From Hyphochytrium catenoides (taxonomy: Eukaryota; Sar; Hyphochytriomycetes; Hyphochytriales; Hyphochytriaceae), in assembly GCA_900088475.1 (NCBI GenBank), contig FLMG01001958.1, forward strand, positions 1 to 53,891: DNA of 53,891 bases, written 5' to 3'. Positions 48,877-53,891 of this stretch are shown here, one piece after another. Position numbers and translations under genes: made by a program. The notes under the pieces were generated by a model. It searched no databases. It saw nothing but the letters and a program-made list of their open reading frames with translations, and was not told the DNA's origin. Each line of letters begins with the position of its first letter. The first letter of the stretch is position 1.

Positions 48877-50060
48877 GGAGTAGAACACGTTGTCCTTCCG
48901 CCAATTATGGGACCCCGCTAGCGGCCGTCCTCACCAGCTGGTGGCTGCGATCACTGACAGAGGCACCCGATCAGCCACATCCGTTTAGGTTCACCACCGA
49001 GCCTTTACTTCCTTTTGGATAAGCCGTTACGGACGAGGAGGAGTATCTAGAGCTCTCGTCACGCAAGGCAAAAACGAACAATCCCACCGGACAGCACCAT
49101 TAAAGGGCTCCACTTCCGTTCTTATCCCAGACTAACCCATACGCCATACGACCACCAGCATACGAAATGACCTGCTCTCATGGGCGTGCGTTAGTGAGGT
49201 TCTATGCCCAACCCTTCCTTTTCAGAGCTTTGCTCGCACCAGAATGAGCTTGAGGAGCTGTCTGCAAAAAGGCCTGGTCAATGCAGCTGCAGCATCAGAT
49301 AGGAACTTTTCCAATGACAGAGCGGTGACAACAACAAGCGTGTCCCCTCTTCGTCTGATGATGGCGGGTAATTTTACCGGAACTGCTTGTCAATAATCCA
49401 ACATAATGACATTCTGGGGCTAATGCTACTCAAGCGGAATACAATATTACTGATAATATCAGTTAGTAACCCAGTCATCAGGAATAGAGCCTCTTGTGTA
49501 CAGTTTTTGACACACTATTATTGCCTTCTTGTAAAACTTAATGTCGATCCCACTCCTGAGAGCTCCCCCTGGGGTGATGGCTGTTCTTTCACACCGCCTC
49601 GAAGTTGATGAAGAGAAGTTCTCAATGAGCTGGAAAGGTCAACAAGCTTTGAAACTTCCTCTCGAGACATGGTCACCTCTTACGCTGCACTCGAGGGAGG
49701 AGCTATACATCATACTTCGCTTTACTCAGCAGTGCAAGCCTCATCGCTGAAGAACAGTGATCGGTGCTAGGGGTGATGGACCTGGAGGTGTAGCCCTCGC
49801 GAGCTCGGTGGGCACCATCCAGTGTAAACCTTGCCGAGCAGGAAGTGCCCTGAGGCTGCACTCCTTTGCCCTCGAGGAGGACTAAAGCACCGTCCTTCAA
49901 GGCAGTGCAATACGTAAGCTATCAGATATGCCAAACGGGGGCCGCTGATGGATGGGTGCGCTGTTTGAACAGCTGCATTTGGAGCTTATCGTTCAGCCTC
50001 GTGACCCTCGGTCAGGTGTCGTTGTTCTGTTACTCTCGTAGGCGACGTAATTTGACCTAA
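48877..50060. other. Divergent intergenic region between CAMTA and the TPR-PH gene
   Basis: About 1.2 kb between two divergently transcribed genes, so it should hold both promoters. A plus-strand frame at 49541-49750 starts with ATG and encodes 69 residues, but it has no domain and no splice partners. I see no tandem motif, RNA gene or repeat. Confidence 0.5.
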
Positions 50061-53000
50061 ATGGAGCAAGACAAGTCCGCGGTGAATGACGACTCGTCAG
50101 CAGTTGAAAGCTATGGGAGTGGGTTTTCGCTTTCTGCTGACGCAAAAAGACTCCCGAAGTCAAGTTTGGAGTTAGACGATGATTGGAGACCGCCTCCGCC
50201 TCCCCCTCTCCTCTTTTTAAGGCGCATTCAATCCAATGATCCGGAGGCGGTAAGCCACAATTGCTACGGGTGCGACGTGCCGTGAATCGCTAAGCATTCC
50301 ATATCTTGTTAGTCCCCTGATAGCCATGGCACGACTGACGCCGACGAGCCTATCGTAACTCGTCCTCGAAGAGCCACCATTAGCACTCAGGTCCGCTTCA
50401 TCTCTTCTTGGTTCTCTCGCTTTTATTTTGCACTCTCTCTAGCCCCCACGTGAGAACCTTTCCCATTGCTTTCTTGTGCATCAGAACAGCGCTTTATGGT
50501 GTACCTTCGCTTCTGTGTAGGAAGGGGGATTGATCGACCGAACTACCCTGCCAGTCGACGTCGACGGAACCTCTAGCTTCAAACGCTCGAAGGTGAAGAG
50601 ATTGGGATCTCCAACTATGAGCATCTTCAAGCACACGCCTAGGAGGAGGTCGTCGACGGTTTCTCAAGGAGGCTCTGGAGGGGTTACTTCACGTCCTCAT
50701 AGCGCATCGGCCGAAAGTTCAAGCTGGCAAGGAGAAGCCTTGGAGGGAGCGCCAACAGGCTATAGCGAGGCTCCAGACAAGGCACGTTATTTCTTCCCCT
50801 TGAATGACACGAGGGAAGCAACAGGGAGTGCTGAAAGCGAAAGACCCGTGGCAAATGATGTGTCCTCAGTGGTAGCGGTTTTGAGCGGGGAGCCACTATC
50901 TTCAGTCGTTGCGTCTGGGGAAAATCCTCCGACGATCCTTCATGATACCAAAGAGAGTCCATCTCATTTTGAGTCTAAGGTCAAGATAGCTACACCCCGC
51001 GCAGCGCATAAACCACAAGGAGAGGTTGTGCTAGGAAAAGAAGAGCAGATGCCAAGGACGCCGACTTCTCCCATGCCAAACATTGATCCCGAAGAGAATG
51101 AGATATTTCGCCGCTATGCAATGGTCCTAGAGGTAGTCAACGCCGAAACTTTTTTCTCAGGAGTCTGTTATTTGTGCTTTCATTGTCTCTAATGGTCGAC
51201 TTGCAGACTGAGGAGCGAGTGAGACAGCAGATACAAGAGCTTGAGAGTGCAGGGAGGCCTATAGGTAACTGATACGACGGAGAGAAATCTGAGGTGAAGG
51301 GAAGTGGGAGGTGGAAGACAATCAAGACTCACCTCGAAACTGGATGGCAGGACTCCAGTGCAGCAGCACATGACCTATAGACGGAAAGAAGTATAGGAGC
51401 CAAAACTTCCCTTGCTGACAATGGCCCTCTTGTTATGAACTGTAGATAGGACGCTATGGCACCTCTACAAGGAGCTCGCAGTGCTACTTCAGACCACAGA
51501 CCGATTGGAAGAAGCAGTAGAATTGCTTCAGGCTTTTCTTGTCAGGGTTCAGGAGGAAAAGGAAGGTACGATTTGCCCCTGCTAGCCAAATCAGGCTCAT
51601 AGACCTCCTGCCCATAAGAACTATGGCCTATCATATGCCGCGTTCATTCATTGCACGTCAGCATAGGTTCCTTTTGCTATCCTCGATGAGAGTGATGTTG
51701 CAGAGTGTACTGCTGAGACTATCCATATCGATGGCTAAACCTTTTTTGCTGGGCAGAATCCCTCAGCGCTGATGTAGCGTCTGATCTTGGCGCCCTCTAC
51801 CGGCTGGTAGGGAATGAGAAGCAAGCTGCCCATTTTCTGGAGCTTGGGCTTTCTAAACGAACAGAGGTAAGTGTATTGACTGAAGAAACGTTTACACAAT
51901 AAAGATATGGTCTAATATTCTTGGACCAGTCTTTCGGATCAGCCCACGAAAAGACGGCTTCTTGCTTCAGCCTCCTTGCCTTACTGGCACAAAGGTAGAT
52001 CCAGCCCGATATGTTTGGTATCAGTCTCGCAAGCTCTATGTCCACCAGTCCTCGCTCTGCCTCTTAGCTTCTTTTTGTATCTATCGCTTGCTTATTGCAG
52101 AGACCAAGTTCCAGAGAAAGCAGAGGCCAGGCACTTGAAATCAATTCAAATTTATAGTCAGATCTTCCCATCTCCGGTTGCTTCAGTTGCAGGAACTCCC
52201 AAAGATGGGCAGAAAAGAGCTGTAACTCATGATGAGAGAGCCCATATGCGTCTAAATGCGGGCACAAGAGAGAGGGTTACGAACAAAGAAAGTTCTCTGC
52301 GTTCTCAGGTACACACCTTCTCAGGCTACCAGTGTTTCCGTTTCTCTTGAGGGCGCTCGAAAACCTCTTGTTCGGATGACGGTGGTGCTTTCGCGAGCGT
52401 ATTCTCACGTGCCCAAACCATCAAGCCCTCAACTACTGCTCTGGATACCTAGGTTGGGTCTGAAGTTTCCGAAGCCAGTGAACCAGACTTCGCCCCTATC
52501 CTGACTTCTTCACACAAAGGTAAGGAAGACTAAAGCCAAGCATGTTTACCACTCAAACACGCGGTCTTACACTTTCCGACCAGCTAAGGCCCCTCTTCTC
52601 TCTCCCTTTCTCTCTCTCTTTCTCTCTCTCTCTTTTTTATTAAACTAACTCTTCTACGGTCAGACTTCTCCAACGGTCCCAGCCCAAATTCTGAGGGTCG
52701 AAGAAGCAAATCAGTTGACGTCACTAGCACCTTCAGGTGATATCCCTCGTACACACACCTTGTCACCCGTCTGATATTTAATCTTCATGCATCGTTGACT
52801 CTTTCAGAAGTTTTACAGATCTCAACCTGCCTCAAGACCTCAAAGTGGCTGAAACCATGTCGGCATTCACAGAGTAAGTGGAAGTTGCACTGAAAAGCAT
52901 ACAAGCTGTCTCTTAACATGGGCTATAGTTTAGTGTGAGGGAGACGCATGGTGTGCCAAATCTGCCCAGTGGGGTTTGAATGGTTATAAATGCTTATGAC

Positions 53001-53891
53001 CTAACAGCGAATCATTGCTTCCAATGTCTAGGGACAAAGATCTCACCCCACCAAATGCAGTAGAGCAAACTGCAGATGTAAAGACGTTGGTCGAAGCTCT
53101 GCGAGTGCTTCATCACAACGTTAAGGATGGTGAAACAGGATGGAAGGGTGAGTTTGCGCGGCTGCAGGAGCTGGAAGAAGCTCTACCTGAAGGGGATGCC
53201 AAAGACCTTAGCCGTGCATACTCACCACTTTTGGGAGATCTTTTGATCAGGAAGACTAAGAAGCCTCATGAGGTACTCTTACCAGCGTTACTTGTTACTT
53301 CCGTGTCCGTGCTGTTAAGAATCCTTTCCTTGTATCCCGTGAATGTCAGCTCCTTCCAGTCGTCCAAGGGTACTTAGAGAAGTGTAGCGCTTCCATGTTT
53401 CGCTCGTGGGATCGTCGGTGGTTTGTTGCCGACCCAGTCCAATTTGTCGTTCGATATTGGAAGACTGCGGAGGACGCCGAGAATGGCTTAAGCCCTCGAG
53501 GCTTCTTTTGCATCAAGGACATTCTAGATATTATACCTCTGCCGAAGTGAGTGTGCCTCTTGTAGTCCCAAAGATGCGGTCTCACATCTCTATTCCACAG
53601 CAGGAAGCCCTTACACAGGTTCCAGATCACTACGGGCACTACCCTGCCTGGGAGGTCAGAAGTGGCAATGCAGGTATGGGACAACTGATATGGCGTTTAC
53701 TTGTGTTCTGATATGATAAGATGGATCTGATGCCATCCCATCATAATTTACGTCTCTTCTAACCATAGTCTTTAGCTTTGCACTGACCAATGCCCTTTTC
53801 CTCTACGCTTACCAGCGAACCTGGGACCTACGAGGGGAGAGTGAAGACCAGATGATCTATTGGGTCACCTCGCTGGCTAAGTATCAGCAGT
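50061..53891 (+). CDS. TPR and PH domain protein, C-terminus cut by the window (at least 743 aa)
   Basis: Fifteen exons visible: 50061-50249, 50313-50390, 50521-51132, 51207-51264, 51446-51565, 51757-51866, 51930-51994, 52101-52308, 52453-52519, 52664-52736, 52808-52873, 53032-53272, 53350-53546, 53604-53673, 53816-53891 (open at the edge); phases agree. The first 290 residues are disordered, with a run of prolines (WRPPPPPPLL) and basic Ser/Thr-rich stretches. Helical repeats resembling kinesin-light-chain-type TPRs follow (about 315-430; LEEAVELLQAFL, ASDLGALYRLVGNEKQAAHF). After a second disordered stretch comes a helical segment and a PH domain (about 630 on; VQGYLEKC, SWDRRWFVADP, FQITTG, MIYWVTSLAKY). 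The last acceptor (53815) was chosen because it completes the PH strand order. Probably a membrane-associated scaffold; the family is not recognised and more domains may lie beyond the edge. Confidence 0.8.
52589..52640 (+). repeat. CT-rich intronic tract
   Basis: About 50 bases of almost pure C and T with CTCTCTCT runs, inside the intron 52520-52663 of the TPR-PH gene. It can serve as part of the polypyrimidine tract before the acceptor at 52663. Confidence 0.85.

Noticed and set aside
53774-53815. An earlier acceptor for the last visible exon, giving a hydrophobic insert in the PH domain
   Set aside because: It does not keep phase with the preceding exon; the acceptor before 53816 does and restores the PH strand order.
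1-53891. tRNA, rRNA, CRISPR or transposon genes
   Set aside because: I saw no tRNA T-arm consensus with a foldable cloverleaf, no rRNA sequence, no spaced direct repeats, and no transposase or reverse-transcriptase motifs. A covariance-model search would be the decisive test for small RNAs.

Overview
This is eukaryotic nuclear DNA, probably from a unicellular organism. Almost every gene is cut by short GT-AG introns (about 60-450 bases), all three standard stop codons are used, and domains that prokaryotes lack occur: a myosin motor with IQ motifs, a CG-1/TIG/ankyrin/IQ transcription factor (CAMTA type), PH domains and leucine-rich repeats. I cannot name the lineage. I rebuilt gene models by hand, joining exons only where splice sites, reading phase and domain alignment agree. 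Most long open frames in other frames are shadows.

Layout. 1-8.2 kb: mostly gene-poor, with one weak candidate gene (minus strand, 5186-5834) next to an array of four CCAATCA boxes spaced 30/30/31 bp, then a GA-rich stretch. 8.2-10.8 kb: an 841-residue ARM-repeat protein (plus). 10.8-13.9 kb: gene-poor, with a possible small membrane-protein gene. 13.9-17.1 kb: a 533-residue RA-PH protein (plus). 19.4-27.7 kb: a 1792-residue myosin (plus, 21 exons) whose tail ends in the same RA-PH module. 27.9-40.4 kb: a run of minus-strand genes: a small membrane protein with an acidic tail, a 26-exon LRR protein with two WW-like segments inside the repeats, an N-terminal ORF that may belong to it, an unresolved gene, a 117-residue helical protein and a tiny spliced ORF. 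40.9-42.4 kb: a likely mitochondrial ribosomal protein (mL40-like, plus). 42.7-48.9 kb: a complete CAMTA-type transcription factor (minus, 20 exons). 50.1 kb to the right edge: a TPR plus PH protein (plus), cut by the window end.

Most striking: the myosin tail carries an RA-PH tandem of the kind known from Grb7/10/14 and RIAM/lamellipodin adaptors, and the gene just upstream encodes the same module without a motor. The two share exon lengths (145, 102 and 78 nt) and all intron phases across the module. This points to local duplication and suggests a pair of small-GTPase/phosphoinositide-directed actin regulators, one a motor and one an adaptor. That function is inference; the shared structure is visible in the sequence.
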